57,455 nt of DNA from Betaproteobacteria bacterium. Lineage in GTDB: Bacteria > Pseudomonadota > Gammaproteobacteria > Burkholderiales > SG8-41. Position 1 is the first letter of the stretch. Each line of letters starts with the position of its first letter. Shown in pieces: positions 20,728 to 29,841 of the stretch. The position numbers were made by a program, and so were the translations under genes. The DNA lies in assembly GCA_025363575.1 (NCBI GenBank), contig JANYDM010000071.1:1-57455 (forward strand). The letters run 5' to 3'. Below the pieces are notes generated by a model, which was given only the letters and a program-made list of their open reading frames with translations, made no database searches and had not been told where the DNA came from.

Positions 20728-21462
20728 ATGTCCGGATCCGCATTGAGTTTTAATGCCGTCGTTAAAAACTACGGCCGCGCGCAGGCCCTGCGCGGTGTGA
20801 GCATGGAGGTCGCGCGCGGCGAATTTTTCGGCATAGTCGGCGTCAACGGCGCGGGCAAAACGAGCTTGATCAAGTGCCTGCTCGATTTTTGCGATCTCAG
20901 CAGCGGCAGCATTCATATTTTTGGCACGCCCCATCATCTGACCGCTGCACGCCGGGGACTGGCATTTCTGCCTGAACGGTTCAATCCGCCGTACTACCTG
21001 ACCGGCCAGGACTTCATCCGTTACGTCCTCGATATGCAAGGAGTCGCTTATGAGCGCGAACGCACGGAGGCCATGTTGCAGAACTTCGAGCTCGACCACG
21101 CGGCGCTCAAGATGCCGGTGCGCGCCTACTCAAAAGGCATGACGCAGAAACTCGGATTGTGCGCATGCCTGCTCGCGCGCAAAGAACTTTATATCCTCGA
21201 TGAACCCGCGAGCGGGCTCGATCCCAAGGCCCACGCGCTGTTCAAGGCGCAACTGCGCGCGCTCAAGGAACAGTCGCGCACGGTCTTGCTGACGTCGCAC
21301 GCGCTCGCCGACGTCGCTGAAATCTGCGACCGCCTGGCAGTGCTGCATGCCGGCAGCCTGCGCTTCGTCGGCACGCCCGCTGCATTTTGCGCGCAATACG
21401 CCAGCGCCAATCTCGAGCAGGCATTCTTGCGCTGCATTGAGACCACAGCATTGCCCGCCTGA
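20728..21462 (+). CDS. ABC transporter ATP-binding protein at the left end of the pilus island
   Basis: 244 residues. Walker A is GVNGAGKTS (38-46), the signature is YSKGMTQKLG, Walker B is LYILDEPASGLD and the switch His is in LLTSHALAD. The short form, FLPERFNPP (Q-loop region) and signature variant fit the ABC-2 / NosF-CcmA type. No permease is adjacent. The only unpaired ABC-2 type permease in the window is at 38842-39615, at the other end of the island, and is the likely partner. The substrate is unknown. An alternative is a role with a permease elsewhere in the genome. Confidence 0.88.
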   Translation: MSGSALSFNAVVKNYGRAQALRGVSMEVARGEFFGIVGVNGAGKTSLIKCLLDFCDLSSGSIHIFGTPHHLTAARRGLAFLPERFNPPYYLTGQDFIRYVLDMQGVAYERERTEAMLQNFELDHAALKMPVRAYSKGMTQKLGLCACLLARKELYILDEPASGLDPKAHALFKAQLRALKEQSRTVLLTSHALADVAEICDRLAVLHAGSLRFVGTPAAFCAQYASANLEQAFLRCIETTALPA

Positions 21463-21536
21463 TGCTCGTTGTGCCGTCATGGCTATCAGGCGACAGGACT
21501 ATCTGGCAGAATAGCCAGTCAGGTTAAGGGGGAGTT

Positions 21537-22988
21537 TTGGAATCACCACAAGCCAAGCCGGATCTGCTGATCGTCGATGACGACCCGTTGATCAGCGACA
21601 CGCTGAACTTCGTTCTGAGCCGCGACTTCAATGTTTATGTCGCCGAATCACGCGCGCAAGTAAAAAGCCTGCTGCGGCAGCTTGACAGTCCGCCGCAGCT
21701 TGCATTGATCGACCTCGGTCTGCCGCCGACGCCGCACCGCCCGGACGAAGGCTTCAAGCTCATCAACGAGCTGATCGCGTATTCGCCCAGCATCAAAATC
21801 CTCGTACTGTCTGGGCAGAACGAAGAAACCAATGCCCGCCACGCCCGCACACTGGGCGCGATCGAATTCATCGCCAAACCGTGTGAGCCGGAGAAAATCA
21901 AGGAGTTGCTGCAGAATGCGCTGCAAATCCGCGACGCCGAGCTGACCGCGCTGGCGAGCGGCGGTGCGGGCTTGATCGGCAAGAGCCTGCCGATCGACAA
22001 GCTGCGCCAGCAAATCATCCAGTATGCGAACGCTCCTTTTTCGGTGTTGATAGAGGGTGAATCCGGCAGCGGCAAAGAGCTTATTGCATCAGCGTTGCAC
22101 AGCAAGAGCTCGCGCGCGTCTAAACCGTTCCTGGCGCTCAATTGCGCGGCGATCTCTCCGAACCTCGTCGAGCCCACTTTGTTCGGCTATAGCAAAGGCG
22201 CCTTCACGGGCGCCACCACTTCGCGGTCCGGCTATTTTGAAGATGCCAAGGACAGCACACTGTTCCTTGACGAGATCGGCGAGCTGCCGCTCGAGCTTCA
22301 AGCGAAATTATTGCGCGTGCTTGAAAATGGCGAATACCAGCGCGTGGGAGAAACCCAGAGCCGCGTGAGCAACGCGCGCGTGATTGCGGCGACTAACCGC
22401 GATATGCGGCAGGAAATCCGCAACGGGCGCTTTCGCGCCGACCTTTATCACCGGTTGTCGGTGTTCACTATCGACGTCCCCCCGCTGCGCGATCTCGGCG
22501 AAGACAAACGCATGCTGCTCGACCATTTCCGCGAGTTTTACGCACGGCAGGCCGCGGCCAAAACCTTCGATTTCGATGCCAAGGCAATCAAGCTGTGGCT
22601 TGACTACAGCTTTCCCGGCAATGTGCGCGAGTTGCGCAACATAGTAATCCGCCTGACGACCAAGCACGCGGGCCAGTCCGTCAACGCCGAGCAGCTGCAG
22701 GTCGAGCTCGATATGGAAAGCATGGAACTCGACCTGCCCGGGCTGCCGCTCGGACAGGGCTTTAAGTCTATTCTCGAGGCCGCCAAGAAACATCTGCAGC
22801 TGCAGAAGAACTTCAATCTCGATCTGACCATGCAGCAATGGGAAAAAGGCTATGTGGAAGCCGCGTTGCTGATAACGCAGGGCAATCTGTCGCAGGCCGC
22901 CAAGTTACTCGGCATACACCGGACCACCCTCTATAGCCGTATGCAGAACTATGGCACACCGGAAGAACCGTCCGGCACACCGGAATAG
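21537..22988 (+). CDS. Sigma-54-dependent response regulator (NtrC/PilR type)
   Basis: 483 residues with a likely TTG start after AAGGGGGAG. The receiver domain (about 8-130) has acidic residues Asp14-16, phospho-acceptor Asp59 in ALIDLG and Lys114. The AAA+ domain has Walker A GESGSGKE (173-180), the sigma-54 contact loop GAFTGA (221-226) and Walker B TLFLDEIGEL. The C-terminus has a Fis-type helix-turn-helix (LSQAAKLLGIHRTTLYSRM). It should activate RpoN-dependent promoters when phosphorylated. The best local target is the sigma-54 promoter at 40552-40566, and the likely kinase is encoded at 37055-38758. CTGGC-AGAATA-GCCAG just upstream is a possible operator. Confidence 0.92.
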   Translation: MESPQAKPDLLIVDDDPLISDTLNFVLSRDFNVYVAESRAQVKSLLRQLDSPPQLALIDLGLPPTPHRPDEGFKLINELIAYSPSIKILVLSGQNEETNARHARTLGAIEFIAKPCEPEKIKELLQNALQIRDAELTALASGGAGLIGKSLPIDKLRQQIIQYANAPFSVLIEGESGSGKELIASALHSKSSRASKPFLALNCAAISPNLVEPTLFGYSKGAFTGATTSRSGYFEDAKDSTLFLDEIGELPLELQAKLLRVLENGEYQRVGETQSRVSNARVIAATNRDMRQEIRNGRFRADLYHRLSVFTIDVPPLRDLGEDKRMLLDHFREFYARQAAAKTFDFDAKAIKLWLDYSFPGNVRELRNIVIRLTTKHAGQSVNAEQLQVELDMESMELDLPGLPLGQGFKSILEAAKKHLQLQKNFNLDLTMQQWEKGYVEAALLITQGNLSQAAKLLGIHRTTLYSRMQNYGTPEEPSGTPE

Positions 22989-23060
22989 CTTTGCACCTTT
23001 CAGCTGCCGCGCAGCGCATGCCGGTAGCTGCACGGGCTGTCCCATAAGGCAAACACGCTG

Positions 23061-24677
23061 ATGTACTACTCCCACTTCGGACTCGCGCAGCCGCCGTTCC
23101 GGATCACGCCGAATACGGAGTTTTTCTTTGGCGGCGGCAATCGCGGCCCCATACTCGAAGCGCTGCTGTACGCGATCAGCCAGGGCGAAGGCATAATCAA
23201 GGTCACCGGCGAAGTCGGCAGCGGCAAGACCATGTTGTGCAGCATGATGCAGGCACGCCTGCCGGCGAACATCGAAAGCGTCTATCTCGCCAATCCCAGC
23301 GTTTCGCCGGAGGAAATCCTGCATGCCATAGCGCTGGAGCTGCATCTGAAGCCGTCACGCGACGCAGGCCATCTTGAAATCATGCAGATGCTGAACACCC
23401 ATCTGCTCGAACGCCACGCGGCGGGCAAGCAAGTGGTGATGTTCGTCGAAGAATCGCAAAGCATGCCGATCGCGACTCTCGAAGAAATCCGGCTGCTGTC
23501 GAATCTTGAAACTGCCCATAGCAAACTTCTGCAAATCGTTTTGTTCGGCCAGCCCGAGCTCGAGGAAAACCTCCGCCAGCCACAAATCCGCCAGCTGCGC
23601 GAACGCATCACGCATAGCTTCCGGCTATCGCCATTAAAACCTGACGAAATCCGCGATTACCTGAATTTCCGCCTGCGCGCGGCCGGCTATCGGGGGCCCG
23701 ATCTTTTTACTCAGCCGATCGTCAGCATGATTGCGCGCTCGTCTGGCGGCTTGACGCGCCGTATCAATCTTATTGCGGACAAGGCGTTACTCTCGGCGTT
23801 CTCGGAAAATACGCATACCGTCCGCGCCAAGCACGTGAAAGCCGCGGTTCGCGACAGCGAATTCAGCCGCTATGAAGCACCACTGCCGCGACTCAAGTTG
23901 AGCCTCGCGGTGCTTCTGTTCATTGTTGGCGCTGGAATCGGAGTCGCGCTGTATGCGCTGTTCAGTGCCTATCAATTCGATGCGCCCATAGCGCGAGCGC
24001 CGGCGGCGGCCACCCCGGCTGCTGCGCCGCGGCCCGCGCCGGCGAGCGAGGCCGCAAGCAGTCCGCAGGCTGCCGCTGACCCAGCCGTTGCCCGCGCCTC
24101 CTCTCCCGAGGCGGCCGACTCGGCGAAAATGCAACAGTCTGCCCCCCCCGGCGGCGCCCTCCCTTCAGCGCCGGCGGCTGCGCCCGCGACCGCGCAGGCA
24201 ACTCCCGCTCGTCCTAATTCCACTCCTGCGTCCAGCGCATCCGCCGGCGCGTCAAAACCCGCGATCGAGGTCGCAAAACCCCCTGGGCCGGTCGAATCAT
24301 CAAAAGCCAGCACTAACTTACATTCATTGGTAGAAGAACAAGATGAAGTGCAAACCCGGCTTGCCGCGACGAAAGACTGGCTTGCTCAAGGCGATAAAAA
24401 CCCCTTTACAATTCAGCTTTTGGGCGCCGAAAACGCCAATCAGCTAAAGCATCACCTGAACGTCATTCGCAAATATATTGAAATTAATGACATTTTTGTG
24501 TACCGTACATTGGCGAAACAAAAACCGTCGCTCACGGTGTTATACGGGTCTTTCGATAGTCGCCGGGCCGCGCAAGAAGCACTGGCCAAATTGCCGGCGT
24601 CGTTGAAAGCGTACAAGCCAGTGTTGCGCACGATGAAGGGCATACGCGCCGAGATCGCTCAGCACCAGTCCTCCTGA
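23061..24677 (+). CDS. mshM: MshM/ExeA-like AAA ATPase fused to a SPOR domain
   Basis: 538 residues. An ExeA/MshM-type ATPase module begins MYYSHFGLAQPPFRITP, with Walker A TGEVGSGKT (49-57) and a second acidic motif MFVEESQ (about 127-133), which has Glu-Glu where relatives carry Asp-Glu. A membrane helix spans about 279-303. A long Ala/Pro-rich periplasmic linker (about 310-420) leads to a C-terminal SPOR-like domain (about 450-530) with FTIQLLGA and LTVLYGSFDSRRAAQEAL. SPOR domains bind glycan strands lacking stem peptides. It probably positions or opens the wall for the secretin MshL, whose gene follows 58 bp later. Confidence 0.88.
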   Translation: MYYSHFGLAQPPFRITPNTEFFFGGGNRGPILEALLYAISQGEGIIKVTGEVGSGKTMLCSMMQARLPANIESVYLANPSVSPEEILHAIALELHLKPSRDAGHLEIMQMLNTHLLERHAAGKQVVMFVEESQSMPIATLEEIRLLSNLETAHSKLLQIVLFGQPELEENLRQPQIRQLRERITHSFRLSPLKPDEIRDYLNFRLRAAGYRGPDLFTQPIVSMIARSSGGLTRRINLIADKALLSAFSENTHTVRAKHVKAAVRDSEFSRYEAPLPRLKLSLAVLLFIVGAGIGVALYALFSAYQFDAPIARAPAAATPAAAPRPAPASEAASSPQAAADPAVARASSPEAADSAKMQQSAPPGGALPSAPAAAPATAQATPARPNSTPASSASAGASKPAIEVAKPPGPVESSKASTNLHSLVEEQDEVQTRLAATKDWLAQGDKNPFTIQLLGAENANQLKHHLNVIRKYIEINDIFVYRTLAKQKPSLTVLYGSFDSRRAAQEALAKLPASLKAYKPVLRTMKGIRAEIAQHQSS

Positions 24678-24735
24678 CACGAGCGAGTCACGGTTCGCGG
24701 TACGTGACGTTGTTGCTTAATTAGGGGGTAGCACA

Positions 24736-26646
24736 ATGGTTGGATTTCTGGCTTCCGGCAAGCGGACTGATGGAAGTATTCTCACCGTACGCCGCGCACG
24801 AATATCCGCGCCGTCACTGCTCATCTGCGCATTGGCGGTGCTAACTCTGGCGGGCTGCTACAAGCGCTCGGTGATGCCGCAGTCGGAAGGTCATGTTGCG
24901 ACGCCGGCGACGAAGCCCGCGCTGGCGGATGTGCCACCGCCGGCGCGCACCAGCGACTTCGTGCCGCCGCCGCGCCCTGCCATCAAGCCCCCGACCTACA
25001 GCGTCATCGTCAACGAAGTGCCCGTTAAAGAACTGCTTTTCGCGCTGGCGCGCGACACCAAGCAAAACATCGACATCCATCCCGGCCTGGCGGGCCTCGT
25101 CAGCCTCAACGCCATCAACGAAACGCTGCCCGCGATACTGGACCGCGTGAGCAAGCAGGTGAACATGCGCTATCGCGTTGAAGGCAACAACATAATCATC
25201 TCGCCGGATACGGCGTATATGAAGACTTACAAGGTTAACTACGTCAACATGACGCGGGAGACGACGTCGACGATCGGCGTCTCGGGACAGATCAATTCCG
25301 GCACCGGCGGCTCGGGTGCCAGCGGCAGCAGCGGCGGCGGAGCGGGTGGCGCGGGCGGCCAGCTCAATGCATCGAGCACGGTGGTCAAAACCGTCAGCAA
25401 TAATAATTTCTGGGAAGCGCTTCGCGACAACATCCGCGCAATACTGGTGTCGACACGCAGCCAGAGCCTCACTTCTGAACAGCGTGCCGAGCGCGCGGAA
25501 GCCCAACGCTCGGCGCGCGAAGAGCGCCTTCAACAAGCTGAGGCGGTCGCGCGCGCCGGTCAGGCCGCGCCGCAATTATTCAATAGCGTGTTCGGCAATC
25601 CAACGACTGCTTTGCCGGTGGCCGGCGATGTGAGCGACGATATCGTGGTCAACTCGGTCTCCGGCACGATCAGCGTCCTCGCGACCGAAAAACAGCACGC
25701 CCTAGTCCAGGCCCATATCGACAGCATCACTCAGATGGCGCAGCGCCAGGTGCTGATAGAGGCGACCATCGCCGAGGTGACTTTGTCGGACGCCTATCAA
25801 GGCGGTATCGACTGGAGCAGGCTCGCGGTATCGGGCGGGCTCAGCGTGACCCAGTCACTCATTCCCGGCATTGCCAACGCATTCAACGCGGGCAGCCTGA
25901 CCGTCGGCTTCTCAGATCCAACATCCAAATTCGGCAATATCGCGGCATCGATCAAGCTGCTCAATCAATTTGGCAACACGCGCGTGTTGTCGAGCCCGAA
26001 ATTGATGGCGCTCAACAATCAGACTGCCTTGCTCAAGGTGGTCGACAATATCGTCTATTTCAATATCGAAGCCACGACCACCACGGCCGCAAACGTCGGC
26101 ACCAATACCACGTTCAATACCACGGCTCAGACGGTACCGGTCGGCATGGTGATGAGCATGGTGCCGCAAATCAACGAAAACGGCCAGGTCACCCTAACCG
26201 TGCGGCCGACCATAACGCGCATCAACGGTTTTGCCAACGACCCGAACCCGAGTCTGTGCAGCGCAGTGATTGCAGCTTCCAATGCCGGCAAGTGTCTGAC
26301 CAACCCGGTGCCTCAGGTGCAAACCCGTGAGATGGAATCGGTGCTGCAGCTGGTGAGCGGTCAGACTGCGGTGCTGGGCGGGCTCATGCAGGACAATCTT
26401 CAATACAACCGCAATGCGATTCCGGGTGTGGGCTCGCCTGCGAATACCGGATTTTTCAGCGAGCTTTTCGGCATCCGTAATGACGCCATCACGAAATCCG
26501 AGCTGGTGATTTTCCTGCGTTCGACAGTCATCACCAATCCAAGCCTAGACAGCGACGAGCTGAAATTCTTTCAGCGCTTCCTGCCGCAGCAGACCCAGAC
26601 GCCGTCAGAAGCAACCCCCGGTGAAACGGCCGGCATCCCGCGATGA
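24736..26646 (+). CDS. mshL: Outer-membrane secretin MshL (MSHA-type), lipoprotein
   Basis: 636 residues; the start follows AGGGGG. The N-terminus is long and basic, then hydrophobic, ending in the lipobox LAGC (Cys41). An N-domain with VPVKELLFALARDTKQNIDI (about 90-110) is followed by a Gly/Ser-rich insertion at about 180-206. The C-terminal secretin domain includes VLSSPKLMALNNQ, VPVGMVMSMVPQI and VLGGLMQDN. It forms the outer-membrane channel for the fibre. The Cys at the lipobox suggests self-piloting rather than reliance on a separate pilotin. Confidence 0.93.
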   Translation: MVGFLASGKRTDGSILTVRRARISAPSLLICALAVLTLAGCYKRSVMPQSEGHVATPATKPALADVPPPARTSDFVPPPRPAIKPPTYSVIVNEVPVKELLFALARDTKQNIDIHPGLAGLVSLNAINETLPAILDRVSKQVNMRYRVEGNNIIISPDTAYMKTYKVNYVNMTRETTSTIGVSGQINSGTGGSGASGSSGGGAGGAGGQLNASSTVVKTVSNNNFWEALRDNIRAILVSTRSQSLTSEQRAERAEAQRSAREERLQQAEAVARAGQAAPQLFNSVFGNPTTALPVAGDVSDDIVVNSVSGTISVLATEKQHALVQAHIDSITQMAQRQVLIEATIAEVTLSDAYQGGIDWSRLAVSGGLSVTQSLIPGIANAFNAGSLTVGFSDPTSKFGNIAASIKLLNQFGNTRVLSSPKLMALNNQTALLKVVDNIVYFNIEATTTTAANVGTNTTFNTTAQTVPVGMVMSMVPQINENGQVTLTVRPTITRINGFANDPNPSLCSAVIAASNAGKCLTNPVPQVQTREMESVLQLVSGQTAVLGGLMQDNLQYNRNAIPGVGSPANTGFFSELFGIRNDAITKSELVIFLRSTVITNPSLDSDELKFFQRFLPQQTQTPSEATPGETAGIPR

Positions 26647-27962
26647 GCTTGTTGATGAAGGCCTTGGAAAAGGCCGCCAAAGACCGCGTCGAAGGCGAAC
26701 CTCCCGCGGCGCCGCCCGCGACTGTCGTGCCGCCTGCGGCGGGCGGCCCCGGTATTAAGCCTGGGCCCGAACTTACGCTGGAGCCTGTTGCCGCTCTGAA
26801 GGCCGAACCGGCCGCCGCATCTCGAGCGACTGCCCCATCAGAGCGTACAACAACGCCGGCCAATGCAGCTGCCGCGACGCCGCGTGATTCAGCAAGAGCG
26901 GCGGCGATGATACGAGCCGCCGGGCAAAGCGAATCCGATGGCAATGTGTTTTCCTATCTGCGCGATCGGCCGCTGATAGCACTCGGCGCTGTGGCGACCA
27001 TTTTTCTGCTCGCCTTCGGCGCCTATGTCTACATCCAAATGAATCCGGCCATGTTTATCACGCAGGCGCCACGCCCGGCAGCAACCGTGCCGATCGCGCC
27101 CGCGGTGGTGGCGGCTACTCAGAGCGGTGCGACTACAACTGTGCCCGTAGTACCGCAACCGGTCGCGCTAACGTCGCTGCTGCCACCGACGGACCAAAGT
27201 GCGGGCAAGGACAAGGTCGCGCCCCTGTCACCGCAACTGGCAGGGTCGTCCGCATCGGCGGCGGCAGCGACGCCCGCAACTGCAGCTGTCACGCCCGCAG
27301 TCGTGTCCGCCGCCACCCCTGCATTGAGCGTTCCACAAACGCCTCGCGACACGATCAAAGTCACGACGGGAAACACGGCGCCGGCGATTAATCCGGTACT
27401 GTCGGAAGCTTATGCTGCACTCACGGCCGGCAACGTCGAGGCTTCCCAGCGACTTTATAATCAATTGCTGAAAAGCGATCCGCGCAACGTCGAATCGCTT
27501 CTCGGCCTGGCAGCCATCGCAACCCAGCAGGGCGACCGCGATACCGCGACGAAACATTACGTCAAAATACTGGAATTGGATCCGCGCAACGCCGTCGCGC
27601 AGGCGGGCTTGATCGGCATGGTCGGCCGCGCCGACCCCCAGTCTGCCGAGACCCGCGTTAAACAGCTGATTGCGCGCGAACCGTCGGCAGCTTTCCTCTA
27701 TTTTACGCTGGGTAATACTTATATCGACCAGAGCCGCTGGCCCGATGCGCAGCAGGCGTTCTTTCAGGCGCACCATCTGCAGCCTGAAAATCCCGACTAT
27801 GCGTACAACCTCGCAGTCGCGCTCGAACATATGGGCCAGCCGAAATCGGCGCTCGATTTTTACCGGCGCGCTGTGCAACTGGCGGCGGCCAGGGGTCGTG
27901 CCAATTTCGATGTCGCCGCCGCGCAGCAACGGGTCGGTAAATTAGAAAACGCCGTGCAATAG
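26643..27962 (+). CDS. mshN: MshN-like TPR protein of the MSHA-type machine
   Basis: 439 residues, overlapping the mshL stop by 4 bp. It starts MSLLMKALEKAAKDR, matching the MSLLNKALKKAE start of MshN/GspB-type proteins, which is cytosolic. A Pro/Ala-rich stretch precedes a membrane helix near 113-134, a second low-complexity periplasmic linker follows, and the C-terminal 190 residues are tetratricopeptide repeats (AYAALTAGNVEASQRLYNQ, GDRDTATKHYVKILELDPRN, LQPENPDYAYNLAVALEHMG). It may bridge inner and outer membrane parts together with MshM. Confidence 0.85.
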   Translation: MSLLMKALEKAAKDRVEGEPPAAPPATVVPPAAGGPGIKPGPELTLEPVAALKAEPAAASRATAPSERTTTPANAAAATPRDSARAAAMIRAAGQSESDGNVFSYLRDRPLIALGAVATIFLLAFGAYVYIQMNPAMFITQAPRPAATVPIAPAVVAATQSGATTTVPVVPQPVALTSLLPPTDQSAGKDKVAPLSPQLAGSSASAAAATPATAAVTPAVVSAATPALSVPQTPRDTIKVTTGNTAPAINPVLSEAYAALTAGNVEASQRLYNQLLKSDPRNVESLLGLAAIATQQGDRDTATKHYVKILELDPRNAVAQAGLIGMVGRADPQSAETRVKQLIAREPSAAFLYFTLGNTYIDQSRWPDAQQAFFQAHHLQPENPDYAYNLAVALEHMGQPKSALDFYRRAVQLAAARGRANFDVAAAQQRVGKLENAVQ

Positions 27963-28049
27963 CGAGGCCGGTATCCTCTCTAATGCACCGGCCGGCGGAA
28001 TAACTTGCGATACCTTCCCCCTCATTGTCAGTAACGAACCGATTTTCCG

Positions 28050-29753
28050 ATGGCTGAACAGCGCAAAAAACTGCGATTAGGCGAGCTGCTGGTACAGCAG
28101 GGACTGATTACCCCTGACCAGCTTGGGATCGCGCTCGCCGAGCAAAAACAGAACAACATACCGATCGGCCGCCAGCTCGTGCGCCTCGGCTTCATCACCG
28201 AAGCGGCAATTCGCGACATCATGGCGCGCACCGTCGGGCAGGAATCGATCGATCTCGCGCAGGTCGTCGCCGATCCTGAAGCGTTGAAACTCGTGCCGCA
28301 GGACTTCGCGCGCCGTCACCGTCTGCTGCCGATAGCGTACGATGCCGACGAACGCCAGCTCAGCATAGCGACGACGGAAATCTTCAATGTCGTCGCGCTC
28401 GATCAATTGCGCGCCACGTTAGGCCCCAACGTAGAGATCAAGACCCAACTCGCGGGCGAAGCCCAGCTTGAAGATTACATCGACCAGTTTTACGGGCACG
28501 AGCTGTCAGTCGACGGCATCCTGCAGGAAATCGAGACCGGCGAAATCGATTACCAGAGCCTGGGTGTGGGCGGCGACGAGTACACACAGCCGATGGTGCG
28601 CCTCGTTAACGCGCTGCTGGTGGACGCGGTCAAGCGCGGCTCGTCCGACATCCACTTCGAGCCCGAATATGCATTTCTGCGCATACGCTACCGCATCGAC
28701 GGCGTGCTCGAGACAGTGCGCAGCCTGCACAAAACATACATGCCGGGGATCACGGTCCGCATCAAGGTAATCAGCGAAATGAACATCGCCGAGACACGCG
28801 CGCCGCAGGATGGTCGCCTCTCGCTCACGCTCAACGGCCGGCCGATCGATTTCCGCGTATCAACGCATCCGACAATACACGGCGAAAATATCGTGCTGCG
28901 GATTCTGGACCGCGAAAAATCGATTATCAGCCTCGACAAGATGAACCTGCCGACACAGACGCTAACCCGGTTGAGTTTGATGCTGGCGCGCCCCGAGGGG
29001 ATCCTGGTGGTTACCGGGCCGACTGGCAGCGGCAAGACAACCACGCTCTATTCACTGCTGTCGCAGGTCAATGACGAAAGCGTCAACATCATGACGCTCG
29101 AAGATCCGGTGGAGTACCCGCTGACGCTGATGCGCCAAACTTCCGTCAACGAGGCGGTCAAGATGGATTTCGCCAACGGCATCCGGTCGATGATGCGACA
29201 GGACCCGGACATTATCCTGGTCGGCGAGATTCGCGACCGCGACACTGCCGAAATGGCTTTTCGCGCCGCGATGACGGGCCACCAGGTATTTTCGACCTTG
29301 CATTCCAATTCGGCGCTCGGCGCGTTTCCGCGCTTGCTCGACATCGGGATCCAGCCCGACATCATGGCTGGCAATATTATCGGCGTGATAGCACAGCGCC
29401 TCGTGCGCGTGCTTTGCGTGCATTGCAAGGAGGCCTATGTCCCGACGCTCGAGGAGCGCAGGATACTCGGCACCGCCGCGGCCGACACCGCGCATATCTA
29501 TCGGCCAACCGGTTGCGTAAAGTGCGCAAATAAAGGCTACAAAGGGCGCAGTTCCGTCATGGAGCTCCTCGTCATGGACGGCGACCTTGACGAACTCGTG
29601 GCGCGACGCGCGACGGCAAAGGAACTGCGTGCCGCCGCGCTGGCAAAAAATTTCCGTCCACTCGCGGAAGAAGGCGTCGCGCTCGTCTTGAATGGCACTT
29701 CCAGCATCGCTGAAATATCGCGCTCCGTCGATCTGACGGGCCGCTTCAATTAG
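28050..29753 (+). CDS. mshE: Assembly ATPase MshE (GspE/PilB family) with c-di-GMP-type N-domain
   Basis: 567 residues. The N-domain carries RLGELLVQQGLITPDQLGIAL and a second repeat PIGRQLVRLGFITEAAI, the MshEN arrangement that binds cyclic di-GMP in Vibrio MshE. The motor domain has Walker A GPTGSGKT (about 323-331), an Asp box DPVEYPL, Walker B DIILVGEIRD and a His box TLHSNSA. A tetracysteine zinc module (CVHC, CVKC) follows. It powers pilus extension. It lies 87 bp after mshN and 88 bp before mshG. Confidence 0.95.
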   Translation: MAEQRKKLRLGELLVQQGLITPDQLGIALAEQKQNNIPIGRQLVRLGFITEAAIRDIMARTVGQESIDLAQVVADPEALKLVPQDFARRHRLLPIAYDADERQLSIATTEIFNVVALDQLRATLGPNVEIKTQLAGEAQLEDYIDQFYGHELSVDGILQEIETGEIDYQSLGVGGDEYTQPMVRLVNALLVDAVKRGSSDIHFEPEYAFLRIRYRIDGVLETVRSLHKTYMPGITVRIKVISEMNIAETRAPQDGRLSLTLNGRPIDFRVSTHPTIHGENIVLRILDREKSIISLDKMNLPTQTLTRLSLMLARPEGILVVTGPTGSGKTTTLYSLLSQVNDESVNIMTLEDPVEYPLTLMRQTSVNEAVKMDFANGIRSMMRQDPDIILVGEIRDRDTAEMAFRAAMTGHQVFSTLHSNSALGAFPRLLDIGIQPDIMAGNIIGVIAQRLVRVLCVHCKEAYVPTLEERRILGTAAADTAHIYRPTGCVKCANKGYKGRSSVMELLVMDGDLDELVARRATAKELRAAALAKNFRPLAEEGVALVLNGTSSIAEISRSVDLTGRFN

Positions 29754-29841
29754 CGCCCATACCTGCGTGCAGACCACAACGCATCGGATTTGTAACCTGT
29801 TCGAAATTCCGCCCGGCTGGCTTCACTGACGGCGACTGACC

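Noticed and set aside
24690..24720. Possible sigma-54 promoter before mshL
   Set aside because: GG and TTGC occur, but the spacing is 16 bp instead of 12.
27994..28008. Possible sigma-54 promoter before mshE (GGCGGAATAACTTGC)
   Set aside because: TTGC is present, but the GG that must lie 12 bp upstream reads GC. Without the invariant GG it is not a credible -24 element.
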